Below, piece after piece: positions 1 through 6,228 of a stretch of 30,964 nt of DNA. The translations under genes were made by a program, and so were the position numbers. This DNA comes from a virus, in the IMG/VR virus record IMGVR_UViG_3300027963_000225, positions 1 through 30,964 of that record. The stretch is one strand, 5' to 3'. The notes beneath the pieces are model-generated. The model did not search any database. It saw nothing but the letters and a program-made list of their open reading frames with translations, and had not been told where the DNA came from. The stretch's first letter is position 1. Each line of letters opens with the position of its first letter.

Positions 1-1
1 C

Positions 2-349
2 GTTCCAGCGCCTAAAAACGACCCACACGGGTACGGCAGTGCGTTAACCTATGCAAGACGTTACTCCCTTTCCGCTTGCTTCGGAGTGATCCAAGAAGAT
101 GACGACGCAAATGGAGCTACCAACCTACGTACAACGGGAGACATTAACAAGGTTCAGAGCAAAAAGGAAGCCGCTCCAAAGTTCGCAAAGGCTGACGAAC
201 TGCAACCATTTACGGCTGAAAAGTATGCAAAGCTTTTAGAACTTCACGAAACCGATCCTGAGTTATGCAAGAAGTTGGAATCGCATTACCGCATCACTTC
301 TGAAATCAAAGCACAATTCAAAAAAGATACTGGAAAGGATTGGAAATGA
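2..349 (+). CDS. ERF-family ssDNA annealing protein, 3' part (start lies outside the window)
   Basis: This frame is open from the first bases and ends at TGA 347-349. It matches the C-terminal 115 residues of the complete protein at 30083-30688, with about 18 base differences in 348, most of them silent. ERF proteins anneal single strands during phage recombination and genome circularisation; that role is family knowledge. No start is present here because the window opens inside the gene. An internal ATG at 86 exists, but the upstream residues (GYGSALTYARRYSL) belong to the same conserved domain, so 86 is not the true start. The next gene's ATG overlaps the stop (ATGA). It is best read as the same gene as the copy at the other end, from another strain variant. 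Confidence 0.85.
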   Translation, partial: VPAPKNDPHGYGSALTYARRYSLSACFGVIQEDDDANGATNLRTTGDINKVQSKKEAAPKFAKADELQPFTAEKYAKLLELHETDPELCKKLESHYRITSEIKAQFKKDTGKDWK

Positions 350-687
350 TGACAAAGGAAGATAAAATCAAAGTGATCAGGGAACTTTACTCAAAGATTA
401 AAAACTGCGACCTTGCAAAGATGCTCGACATGACTCCCGCATTAATTCTTTACTATGCTCGAAAATACAACCTTAAAAAAGAGGGTGAATTTTTAGAAGA
501 TCAAATGAGACGTAGCGTTGCTAAAATGAGGGAAGTAAAAAGATTGCAAAATGAACAATTTAACATTTTAAGAGAAAAAGAAATGCCCTATTGGGATCGA
601 GTAAAGGAATTTAGAAAACAGCAATACGAAACCCATGGACGTTTTCACCCATTCTACAATTTGATAAAAAAGCAATACAATGAATAG
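346..687 (+). CDS. Small basic phage protein with possible helix-turn-helix
   Basis: 113 residues, starting at ATG 346 or the adjacent ATG 349, overlapping the ERF stop. Residues about 5-45 (DKIKVIRELYSKIKNC, then LAKMLDMTPALILYYARKY) look like a short helix-turn-helix in which the second helix would read DNA. The remainder is lysine/arginine-rich and helical. A second, 5'-complete copy is at 30685-30964 and starts with MTHED instead of MMTKED. I do not recognise the family. A DNA-binding regulator or recombination accessory is possible, but this is inference from the fold pattern and from translational coupling to ERF. Confidence 0.75.
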   Translation: MMTKEDKIKVIRELYSKIKNCDLAKMLDMTPALILYYARKYNLKKEGEFLEDQMRRSVAKMREVKRLQNEQFNILREKEMPYWDRVKEFRKQQYETHGRFHPFYNLIKKQYNE

Positions 688-1153
688 TATCATAACCGAA
701 TCCAACAACCTGCTTTCATCCGTAACTGGACGGGAGCAGGTCGAGTTGATGCACCAAGAGTTTCGCATTCAAATTGAAGAGGGTAATATCAACCCATTGG
801 AGTTTGCGATCAAAGCACGCATGATTATTAAGGCATTAGAGCAGACTTTAACCGATACGCAGTATCTTGCAATCAACGAGCAGGAAAAGCACGGGAAAAC
901 GGCTGAAATGTTTGGAGCGGTGGCCACAACTTCGGAAATGGGTGTTAAGTACGACTACGAAAGTTGCAACGATATCGAATGGATTATTTTGAAGGAAAAC
1001 GTAGAACGTACAACAGAAATGCTGAAAGCCCGTGAAAAGTGGTTAAGATCACTAACGAAGCCTGAAAACATTGTGGACGGTAACGGTGAAATAGTTACCA
1101 TTACCCCACCAATAAAAAGAAGTACAACGACCTTAAAAGTTACAATGAAATGA
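680..1153 (+). CDS. Hypothetical early phage protein (helical)
   Basis: 157 residues, overlapping the previous gene by 8 bases. The sequence is mostly predicted helical with charged heptad-like stretches (residues about 95-125, ILKENVERTTEMLKAREKW), followed by a Thr-rich tail ending in TLKVTMK. It has no cysteines beyond one, no signal peptide and no membrane segment. I do not recognise a family. It sits in a run of overlapping small genes directly downstream of ERF, so a part in early DNA metabolism is plausible but not shown by any motif. Confidence 0.75.
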   Translation: MNSIITESNNLLSSVTGREQVELMHQEFRIQIEEGNINPLEFAIKARMIIKALEQTLTDTQYLAINEQEKHGKTAEMFGAVATTSEMGVKYDYESCNDIEWIILKENVERTTEMLKAREKWLRSLTKPENIVDGNGEIVTITPPIKRSTTTLKVTMK

Positions 1154-1422
1154 GAACAAGCCCACAACAACTAATTGACTTCATTCAAGGTATTAAACTT
1201 AAAGCCATGGAAGTACACGTAAATGCGGAATACACCGCAAAGAAACTTGACCTTTCAAAGGTTAGCCGTTTCGATATTTTAAACCAACGGATGCAACGGT
1301 TGTACCGTTTACGTTCCCAGTGCATTGAGCATAAGGACTTTTTTAAGGCACTCCAAGCCATGCACCTGATTAACCGTGTTGGGTTTGAACTTTCCAAGAC
1401 TTACAACTATACAGCACTATGA
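1150..1422 (+). CDS. Hypothetical small basic protein
   Basis: 90 residues with a 4-base ATGA overlap to the gene before and another to the gene after, which supports it as part of a translationally coupled early operon. It is rich in Arg, Lys and Gln and reads as two or three amphipathic helices (FDILNQRMQRLYRLRSQ). No catalytic motif is visible and I do not recognise the family. Confidence 0.7.
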   Translation: MRTSPQQLIDFIQGIKLKAMEVHVNAEYTAKKLDLSKVSRFDILNQRMQRLYRLRSQCIEHKDFFKALQAMHLINRVGFELSKTYNYTAL

Positions 1423-1787
1423 ACTACCCCGACCCAACCAAAGAACAGTTAGCCGTAACCCGTGCCGTGGTGTTGATGCAAGCCCTTGCGGAAACCTTGG
1501 ATGACCTAAAACGCACCAAGGCCTACCGTCAATCCTTGAAGAACAGATTGAACCTTTTAGAGCAAGACCTATCAGTTTACCTCAACACGCTTTCCGTAGC
1601 GTTTTGGGGTGAGGATGAAGAACTTATGATGCAAATAAGTCGAGGTATTGATGCGGTTACGGGTGCGCTTGCAACCTGGCATCCTGCACAAATGGCGGTA
1701 CTGGAAGACGTATTAAATCAAATCGAAGAACAATTTAATCAAACACAAAATGAAATATCAGAAACCACAGAACAAACAGGACATTGA
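1419..1787 (+). CDS. Hypothetical helical protein
   Basis: 122 residues with an ATGA junction to the upstream gene. It is almost entirely helical, with Leu/Gln/Glu-rich stretches that could form a coiled coil (residues about 35-60 and 90-118). The composition is acidic, unlike the basic protein before it. No enzyme motif or membrane segment is visible and the function is unknown. The last 38 bases overlap the next small gene in another frame. Confidence 0.7.
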   Translation: MNYPDPTKEQLAVTRAVVLMQALAETLDDLKRTKAYRQSLKNRLNLLEQDLSVYLNTLSVAFWGEDEELMMQISRGIDAVTGALATWHPAQMAVLEDVLNQIEEQFNQTQNEISETTEQTGH

Positions 1788-1959
1788 ATCCCTAAAATGG
1801 AAAATGAGTTACTTGGAAAACCAATTAACGGGGCAACTATGCGATGAAGAAATGGTACTGCGTCAAGAGATCAGCGAAATTAAACAACTGCTTCGATCGG
1901 TTGAATACCCTGAACGTCCTAACGACTCCAACTTTGACTGTTTCGGTTGTGGAAGTTAA
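1750..1959 (+). CDS. Small hypothetical protein with a C-terminal Cys pair
   Basis: 69 residues, beginning inside the end of the preceding gene. The first part is a charged helix; the last residues are FDCFGCGS, a CxxC-type pair that could bind metal or be redox-active, although one pair alone is weak evidence. It is the last gene before the 153-base promoter and leader region, so it probably ends the early operon that begins upstream of ERF. Confidence 0.6.
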   Translation: MKYQKPQNKQDIESLKWKMSYLENQLTGQLCDEEMVLRQEISEIKQLLRSVEYPERPNDSNFDCFGCGS

Positions 1960-1977
1960 CGTTTTTTAGTAAAAATA

Positions 1978-1992
1978 TCAGGTTAAACCTGA
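1978..1992. promoter_or_regulatory. 15-bp perfect palindrome, probable operator
   Basis: TCAGGTTAAACCTGA is two 7-base arms around a single A. It covers the place where the -33 element of the promoter at 2003-2010 should lie, so a dimeric protein bound here would block transcription of the methyltransferase locus. The binding protein is unknown. Candidates in the window are the HTH-like products at 346 and 29146. Confidence 0.55.
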
Positions 1993-2010
1993 CAATTCAT
2001 GATATCTTTG
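1981..2010 (+). promoter_or_regulatory. Bacteroidetes-type promoter for the methyltransferase locus
   Basis: TATCTTTG at 2003-2010 matches the Bacteroidetes -7 consensus TAnnTTTG. No good TTG is found 19 bases upstream; that position is occupied by the palindrome, which suggests a weak, regulated promoter. Transcription would start near 2016 and leave a leader of about 97 bases before ATG 2113. The leader contains a perfect stem (GCAAAT 2025-2030 with ATTTGC 2037-2042) and the small ORF at 2058. Confidence 0.55.
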
Positions 2011-2057
2011 AAGCAGAAACAAAAGCAAATTAGCGGATTTGCCTTTTATAAAACCTA

Positions 2058-2135
2058 ATGACCCTGCCTTGGACGTGTACCGCTATACCGTTCTTGGTGG
2101 GGTTTATTATTTATGAAACATGGAAGTTTATTTAG
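2058..2135 (+). CDS. Possible 25-residue hydrophobic leader peptide
   Basis: ATG 2058 to TAG 2133-2135 encodes a short hydrophobic peptide (core IPFLVGFII). It lies in the leader of the methyltransferase mRNA and overlaps that gene's start by 23 bases in another frame. It could couple or regulate translation of the methyltransferase, or it may be a chance ORF: it is short and no ribosome site is evident. I list it because it fills an otherwise unexplained leader. Confidence 0.25.
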   Translation: MTLPWTCTAIPFLVGFIIYETWKFI

Positions 2136-3126
2136 TGGAATCGGTGGCTTTGATTTAGCTTCCGAGTGGATGGGTTGGGAGAATGTATTTCACTGCGAGT
2201 GGAATGACTTCGGTAAAAAAGTTTTAAAATATTATTGGTCAAAATCAATTAGTTACGATGACATCACAAAAACAGATTTCACTATTCACCGAGGAGGAAT
2301 TGACATCCTCACTGGAGGTTTCCCATGTCAACCCTACTCAACAGCAGGAAAGCGACTTGGAAAGGAAGACGAACGCCATTTATGGCCTGAGATGCTTAGA
2401 GCAATTCGAGAAATTCAACCACGTTGGATTGTGGGCGAAAACGTTCTCGGCCTTGTTAATTGGAATGGAGGGTTGGTATTCGAAGAGGTGCAAACTGACT
2501 TGGAAAATGAAGGGTACGAAGTACAACCGTTTATACTTCCAGCTGTTTCCGTCAACGCACCACACCGACGGGACCGAGTTTGGTTTGTTGCCTACTCCGA
2601 TGGCGCAAGATCGAGCGACAACGGTAGAACAAACAATAAAGAGGAAAGAGAAGTACGGGGGCAAAACAAGGGGAATGTATCTACAAAATTTTGCAGTAAT
2701 GGGGATGCTACCAACACCGACAAGGGTTCAAATGAATTACAAACAAAAAGAGGGTTGGGAATGGACGGGACTTTATTGGAAAAACGAAAAAGGGAAAAAG
2801 AAGCAAACAGATTTAACTGCAACAATCAATCAAATGATTTACCAAGGGATGCTACCAACACCAGTAAAGAGCGATTCAAATGCAAGAAGACCAAGCGAAA
2901 ATTGGAAGGGGGACGATTTAGGTTCATTCATAAACAGGGGGAACAGTGGCAAAATTTCCCAACTGTCTCCCCAATTTGTAATGGAAATGATGGGATTTCC
3001 AACCGATTGGACGGAATTACCTTTTCTAAGTGGAGAAACGAATCAATCAAAGCAGGAGGAAACGCAATAGTGCCTCAGGTTGTTTTACAAATATTCAAAG
3101 CAATAGAACTGTATGAACTTGATTGA
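2113..3126 (+). CDS. DNA (cytosine-5-)-methyltransferase
   Basis: 337 residues carrying the C5-methyltransferase motifs in the usual order. Motif I is GSLFSGIGGFD (residues 4-14, SAM binding). Motif IV is PCQ with the catalytic Cys at about residue 72. Motif VI is ENV (109-111), motif VIII is HRRDRVWF (151-158), and motifs IX/X are WRNESIKAGGNAIVPQVV near the C-terminus. It would methylate C5 of cytosine in phage DNA, probably as protection from host restriction, since no partner endonuclease is seen. The segment between motif VIII and the C-terminal motifs (about 165-295) is unusually polar and low in hydrophobic residues, with two DATNT repeats. That segment also encodes another protein in the next frame, which probably explains its odd composition. 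Confidence 0.95.
   Translation: MKHGSLFSGIGGFDLASEWMGWENVFHCEWNDFGKKVLKYYWSKSISYDDITKTDFTIHRGGIDILTGGFPCQPYSTAGKRLGKEDERHLWPEMLRAIREIQPRWIVGENVLGLVNWNGGLVFEEVQTDLENEGYEVQPFILPAVSVNAPHRRDRVWFVAYSDGARSSDNGRTNNKEEREVRGQNKGNVSTKFCSNGDATNTDKGSNELQTKRGLGMDGTLLEKRKREKEANRFNCNNQSNDLPRDATNTSKERFKCKKTKRKLEGGRFRFIHKQGEQWQNFPTVSPICNGNDGISNRLDGITFSKWRNESIKAGGNAIVPQVVLQIFKAIELYELD
2258..3070 (+). CDS. LPTP-repeat phage protein nested inside the methyltransferase gene
   Basis: 270 residues in the +1 frame relative to the methyltransferase, entirely inside it. The protein looks real rather than like a shadow. It has normal composition, a Trp/Tyr-rich conserved-looking block (residues about 45-95, GLWAKTFSALLIGMEGWYS, then CKLTWK, NRLYFQLFPST), three LPTP motifs (GLLPTP, GMLPTP, GMLPTP) and a C-terminal block LSPQFVMEMMGFPTDWTEL. 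From memory, proteins with these features occur in Bacteroidetes phages beside or overlapping C5-methyltransferases, but I cannot check that here. Function is unknown; it might form or modulate target recognition. ATG 2258 has no obvious ribosome site, so translation may be coupled. Confidence 0.72.
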   Translation: MTSQKQISLFTEEELTSSLEVSHVNPTQQQESDLERKTNAIYGLRCLEQFEKFNHVGLWAKTFSALLIGMEGWYSKRCKLTWKMKGTKYNRLYFQLFPSTHHTDGTEFGLLPTPMAQDRATTVEQTIKRKEKYGGKTRGMYLQNFAVMGMLPTPTRVQMNYKQKEGWEWTGLYWKNEKGKKKQTDLTATINQMIYQGMLPTPVKSDSNARRPSENWKGDDLGSFINRGNSGKISQLSPQFVMEMMGFPTDWTELPFLSGETNQSKQEETQ

Positions 3127-3880
3127 TTACAATTTTCGCCTTAATTCGATCATTAAGGAAGGCATATTAACGACCAATGAAATCGCTTTGATGTTCGTTA
3201 TTATCAACCTACAAAACACGCTTAGATCGGAGTTATTTGGTTTACCTACCCGTACAACCTCGGCACATTTGAACCTATCCCATCCAACCTATTACCGTAC
3301 ACTTGAAGGCCTGCAATCAAAAGGATTGATCGCAATTTTGGAGCAAGGAAAGAAGAACCAAGCACCCATTATTCGCATCACATTCGATAAAAAAATTTTA
3401 GCGAATCCGTTTAGCATTTCACAATTCGAAACGAATGCGATAAAAGAAAATGAACAAATGCTATTAAAAAATTTTAGCGAATCCGTTAACATAAATAAGA
3501 AAGAAGAAAGAATCAAAAATAAAGAATCTACTAATAGTAGTAGTAGTATTAAAGAGCCATTTCAAAATTTGAAACCAAGTGACTGCAAAGAGTACATCAA
3601 CGAGCAATTAGAACTTCACATTCACAACCTAAAACAGGCAACAAATTACACCGTTGAACAAATACAAACCGCAGTCGATACCTTTGTGAACTACCAAGAA
3701 CTTGAAGCAAAAATGTACCACTTCAAAGCGGATTCATTCAAACACTTTGCGCACTGGATAAAACGCATTGACCTGAACAAGATTAACAAACCAAAAGAAC
3801 AAAAGCTTGACGCTAACCAAATGACAGCCGACGAAATTGCTCAGTGGGTGGTCGAGAGAAAATTCGGAAAACAACCATAA
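3113..3880 (+). CDS. Probable replication initiator (winged-helix N-terminus)
   Basis: 255 residues, overlapping the methyltransferase end by 14 bases. Residues about 1-90 read as a winged helix-turn-helix: TTNEIALMFVIINL, then SAHLNLSHPTYYRTLEGLQSKGLI as recognition helix and wing. A low-complexity linker follows (about 120-150, Lys/Glu/Ser-rich, with a Ser run from a TAG microsatellite near 3535-3547). The C-terminal helical domain (about 155-225) resembles the second domain of phage replication proteins. The role is inferred from this architecture, from the DNA-level repeats inside the gene (3390-3487), which resemble an origin, and from the lack of any other initiator. A transcriptional regulator is the alternative. 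Confidence 0.65.
   Translation: MNLIDYNFRLNSIIKEGILTTNEIALMFVIINLQNTLRSELFGLPTRTTSAHLNLSHPTYYRTLEGLQSKGLIAILEQGKKNQAPIIRITFDKKILANPFSISQFETNAIKENEQMLLKNFSESVNINKKEERIKNKESTNSSSSIKEPFQNLKPSDCKEYINEQLELHIHNLKQATNYTVEQIQTAVDTFVNYQELEAKMYHFKADSFKHFAHWIKRIDLNKINKPKEQKLDANQMTADEIAQWVVERKFGKQP
3390..3487. repeat. 22-bp direct repeats with a degenerate third copy: iteron-like origin candidate
   Basis: A perfect 22-base repeat occurs at 3390-3411 and 3466-3487 (core TTTTAGCGAATCCGTT). The copies are 76 bases apart, so they are read in different codon phases and give unrelated residues (ILANPF versus NFSESV). Conservation is therefore at the DNA level. A weaker copy, AACGAATGCGAT, lies at about 3430-3441. 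A strongly AT-rich stretch follows (3488-3560). Iterons plus an AT-rich block inside the initiator gene is the lambda O arrangement. Confidence 0.55.
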
Positions 3881-3890
3881 AAAAAACGAT

Positions 3891-4646
3891 ATGAAAATAA
3901 AAGAAATGCAACCATCAACCAGAGCGGAATACCTAACCAAACAACTGCTCAAACTTTACGATTACTTCAACAACAATGTAACCGTTGGGGAAAACATTAT
4001 GCGCCAGGTCGAAGCCTTAGAAGAAGACCTTGAAACATACACCAACCTAACAACCGACCAATTCGAGCAAGCACTCAGAAACGGACGTAAGGAAAGCACC
4101 GAAGCATTTAAACCTTCCATTCGCCTGATTGTGCAATGGGTAAGTAACTACGTTGTGCGCTTCAACAAATCCGAGCAAAAGATTACCCACTCAGGAGCAA
4201 CTCTCACACGTAACTACCCAATTGAACAGCGCAAAGCGTGGATCATTTCAAGCTACCGTCAATACCACGAAGAAAACAAGGACATGACCAAGTTTTACGA
4301 TTTCGGTGCACCTACCTACGAGGCAATCTACAAGTACTGCGGTTACAACCTAAGCAACGAACAGCGTGAATGGTGCTTTGAAATGAGCAAACGTTTATCA
4401 CTTTCGCAAATGTTCAATGCGTTTCTTACCCGTGACGAAAGCGACGAATTCAGAAACAACGCAACTGCGTGCGCTTACGCCTGCAAATTATTCTTTGATC
4501 AGTTCGCTACGGAAACCGATTTAAGAATGCAGTTAGGCTATTTCGATAACGTTTCCAAAGACCACTATGTAGCCAGTTACGAAAAGACTCCGTCGTTGGT
4601 AGCGTACATGAAAAAGAAGAACGAAAATAATTTTGGACTTTCTTAA
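3891..4646 (+). CDS. Hypothetical protein, possible replication partner
   Basis: 251 residues starting at ATG 3891. The frame stays open upstream to 3837, but that would be a TTG start inside the previous gene. The N-terminal 90 residues are helical and charged; the C-terminal half contains aromatic and Cys residues (CGYNLS, CFEMSKRLSL, ACAYACKLFF) without a recognisable metal-site spacing. No Walker or nuclease motif is visible. It follows the putative initiator by 10 bases, in the position where lambdoid phages put a helicase loader, but nothing in the sequence proves such a role. It ends just before a strong early promoter. Confidence 0.75.
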   Translation: MKIKEMQPSTRAEYLTKQLLKLYDYFNNNVTVGENIMRQVEALEEDLETYTNLTTDQFEQALRNGRKESTEAFKPSIRLIVQWVSNYVVRFNKSEQKITHSGATLTRNYPIEQRKAWIISSYRQYHEENKDMTKFYDFGAPTYEAIYKYCGYNLSNEQREWCFEMSKRLSLSQMFNAFLTRDESDEFRNNATACAYACKLFFDQFATETDLRMQLGYFDNVSKDHYVASYEKTPSLVAYMKKKNENNFGLS

Positions 4647-4654
4647 AAAAAAAG

Positions 4655-4684
4655 TTGCACAATTAAATTTTACCCTTATCTTTG
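4655..4684 (+). promoter_or_regulatory. Early promoter with shared upstream box
   Basis: TTG 4655-4657, 19 bases, then TATCTTTG 4677-4684: a full Bacteroidetes -33/-7 promoter, with the start expected near 4690 and ATG at 4707. The upstream part, GTTGCACAATTAAATTTTAC, is almost the same as at 28308 and 30034, so the three promoters form a class that is probably controlled together. Confidence 0.8.
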
Positions 4685-4706
4685 TAATACCAAAAACAAA
4701 CAAGCT

Positions 4707-4913
4707 ATGAACACAATGTTTTCAAAATCAGTAGAAGAAAGAGCGATTAACCTAATTATCGCAGGAGTTGACCCAATCGAGGCAGTTAAGCAAGCCTTAA
4801 ACCAAGATACTCAACTTTGTGAGGAAATGATCGCACAAACAACCGAGCGAAGTAAAAAAGCAAAAACACAAATTTGCAAAAATGTTTACGGTTTAATCCA
4901 TATCACTGCCTAA
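4707..4913 (+). CDS. Small hypothetical early protein
   Basis: 68 residues, the first gene after the early promoter at 4655-4684, with a short leader of about 16 bases. It reads as three small helices (EERAINLIIAGVDPIEAVKQAL, a UBA-like three-helix rhythm) and a basic segment near the C-terminus. I do not recognise a family. Its place as first gene of a strong early unit suggests a host-takeover or DNA-metabolism role, which is inference only. Confidence 0.65.
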   Translation: MNTMFSKSVEERAINLIIAGVDPIEAVKQALNQDTQLCEEMIAQTTERSKKAKTQICKNVYGLIHITA

Positions 4914-4916
4914 GCT

Positions 4917-5174
4917 ATGACACACGATTTAGAATTTGATGACTTCATCGTTTACTTCGAGAACCCTTGGAATAAGCAAATCAAGATCACCAAGATCACG
5001 GATTACGAAGATAACGTAATCGAAAAGAGTGATCGAGAACTTGACCGCATTTTTAAGCAAATCTTAAACCATTGCGAGTATAACGATTGGTTTGGTGAGC
5101 GTGAAAAGTTTACCTATGTGGACGAATGGTTTAACCAAAACATCGACTTCGACAAAGCAAGGGGAATTATTTAA
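4917..5174 (+). CDS. Small acidic hypothetical protein
   Basis: 85 residues, 3 bases after the previous stop. Strongly acidic (many Asp/Glu) with aromatic residues (FDDFIVYFENPWN, EYNDWFGEREKF). Small acidic early phage proteins are sometimes DNA mimics or inhibitors, but no specific motif supports that here. It lies immediately before the tRNA-like gene. Confidence 0.65.
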   Translation: MTHDLEFDDFIVYFENPWNKQIKITKITDYEDNVIEKSDRELDRIFKQILNHCEYNDWFGEREKFTYVDEWFNQNIDFDKARGII

Positions 5175-5180
5175 AATAAA

Positions 5181-5261
5181 AGTCAGGTAATGCGTAATGA
5201 GAAAACGGTATCTTACCCTTAAGTGGTTGCATCGTTGCAGGTTCGAGTCCTGTCCTGACTA
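5181..5261 (+). tRNA. tRNA-like gene, tentative anticodon UAA (Leu)
   Basis: The acceptor stem is a perfect 7 bp (AGTCAGG with CCTGACT) followed by discriminator A 5261. The T arm is GCAGG-TTCGAGT-CCTGT, with a standard TTCGA loop. A D stem, ATGC/GTAT with one wobble, closes a long 14-base loop. The anticodon arm TTACC-CTTAAGT-GGTTG has one T-T mismatch and one wobble and would give UAA. The variable loop is only 7 bases, short for tRNA-Leu, and CCA is not encoded. So it is clearly tRNA-derived in acceptor and T arm, but its identity and function are uncertain. It lies between two genes of an early operon and could be cut out of that transcript. Confidence 0.65.
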
Positions 5262-5273
5262 CAAAACAAAAGC

Positions 5274-5594
5274 ATGATTAAACGCTCAAAATACAACAAT
5301 AAAAAAACTAAGGTCAACGGCATTACCTTCGATAGCAAGAAGGAAGCCGATAGATACGTTTTTCTGACGCATAGAGCGACGATCGGGGACGTGTTAGACC
5401 TACACCTCCAAGTGCCTTTCGTTTTCGCCTTAGAAGGCAAAAAAATGTTCACGTACAAAGCCGACTTTGTTTACTACGACAAAATGCTAAGCAAGACGGT
5501 AATCGAGGACGTGAAGGGTATGCGAACGCCGTTGTATAAATTGAAGAAGAAACTAATCGAGCACCAACACAAAATAACAATTACGGAAACATGA
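5274..5594 (+). CDS. DUF1064 family, PD-(D/E)XK nuclease-like phage protein
   Basis: 106 residues with the DUF1064 pattern. The N-terminus is basic (KYNNKKTKVNGITFDSKKEA, with the conserved Glu in SKKEADRY). Then comes YKADFVYY with the acidic residue, and IEDVKG as the (E/D)xK element. The family has a nuclease fold related to Holliday-junction resolvases and is common in phage replication modules. It would trim or resolve branched DNA; this is family inference. Length is typical. The ATGA junction with the next gene indicates coupling. Confidence 0.85.
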   Translation: MIKRSKYNNKKTKVNGITFDSKKEADRYVFLTHRATIGDVLDLHLQVPFVFALEGKKMFTYKADFVYYDKMLSKTVIEDVKGMRTPLYKLKKKLIEHQHKITITET

Positions 5595-5962
5595 GACATC
5601 CATTTGACAAATACAAATTCAATCGGTTTGGCTTTGAAGTAGGTCAAGAACTGGAATGGTTCGAGTGGCTGCACAATTACCGTGCATCGCTAAAAGAGTA
5701 CCGAAATCAACTGAAAGAGGAACGGTTTGAAGATGAGGAAATATTAAAGCGGTTTATTGAAATCAAAGAGGAACTAATCCAAATATCCCAAACCATCCAC
5801 ACCTTTGCATCCAAGTTAGCATTCCGACCCTATCACAAATCTTTCTTGGAGTCCAAAAAAATAGACAAGGCGGACCTATTGAGGTTCAAAAATATCTTGT
5901 TAAAAAACTACGAAGAAAGCGAAAGTAAAGACGCAAAGTATTATCTTTCAATCATTAAATAA
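5591..5962 (+). CDS. Hypothetical charged helical protein
   Basis: 123 residues, overlapping DUF1064 by 4 bases. It is highly charged and nearly all helical, with a likely coiled coil at about residues 40-75 (Glu/Lys-rich, ILKRFIEIKEELIQISQTI). No catalytic or binding motif is visible. It may act with the nuclease-like protein because their translation is coupled. The family is not recognised. Confidence 0.7.
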   Translation: MRHPFDKYKFNRFGFEVGQELEWFEWLHNYRASLKEYRNQLKEERFEDEEILKRFIEIKEELIQISQTIHTFASKLAFRPYHKSFLESKKIDKADLLRFKNILLKNYEESESKDAKYYLSIIK

Positions 5963-5970
5963 AAACTGAA

Positions 5971-6004
5971 CGATAATTTAAGTTATCGCATAACTAAACG
6001 ATAA
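5971..6004. promoter_or_regulatory. CGATAA inverted repeat plus third copy in a 72-base gap
   Basis: CGATAA 5971-5976 and TTATCG 5983-5988 form an inverted repeat with a 6-base spacer, and CGATAA recurs at 5999-6004. The gap 5963-6034 is AT-rich and has no TAnnTTTG promoter. The repeats could be a regulator site or a processing hairpin; evidence is weak. Confidence 0.3.
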
Positions 6005-6034
6005 ACAATTCATTAACCCATAAAAACCAAAATT

Positions 6035-6226
6035 ATGAATGAAACAATCACCATCACCGTTGCAATCGCAACGAACGAGGAAACCACAACAATCAACGTG
6101 GAGTTTCCGTACACTGGAACGATTAAAGACCTCGAATCGTTTTTAACAAATACCCACCTTTTAGCCTATCGGTTAGGTTATGCCGATCAGACGGTAGACG
6201 AGGTGAAGCAAAGATTAATACTCTAA
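6035..6226 (+). CDS. Small hypothetical protein
   Basis: 63 residues. The first half is Thr/Ile-rich and beta-like (alternating Thr and hydrophobic residues at 3-25); the second half is a helix ending VDEVKQRLIL. It has a short intergenic leader and is followed after 2 bases by the phosphoesterase gene. No family is recognised. Confidence 0.6.
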   Translation: MNETITITVAIATNEETTTINVEFPYTGTIKDLESFLTNTHLLAYRLGYADQTVDEVKQRLIL

Positions 6227-6228
6227 CC

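Noticed and set aside
2011-2112. Riboswitch in the methyltransferase leader
   Set aside because: The leader has short hairpins but I could match no known aptamer; only the hairpin and small ORF are reported.
3535-3547. TAG microsatellite in the initiator gene as a phase-variation switch
   Set aside because: The unit is three bases, so slippage keeps the frame; at most it changes a serine linker.
5943-5950. TATCTTTC resembling a -7 element near the end of the gene at 5591
   Set aside because: The last base breaks TAnnTTTG and no TTG lies 19 bases upstream; not called a promoter.
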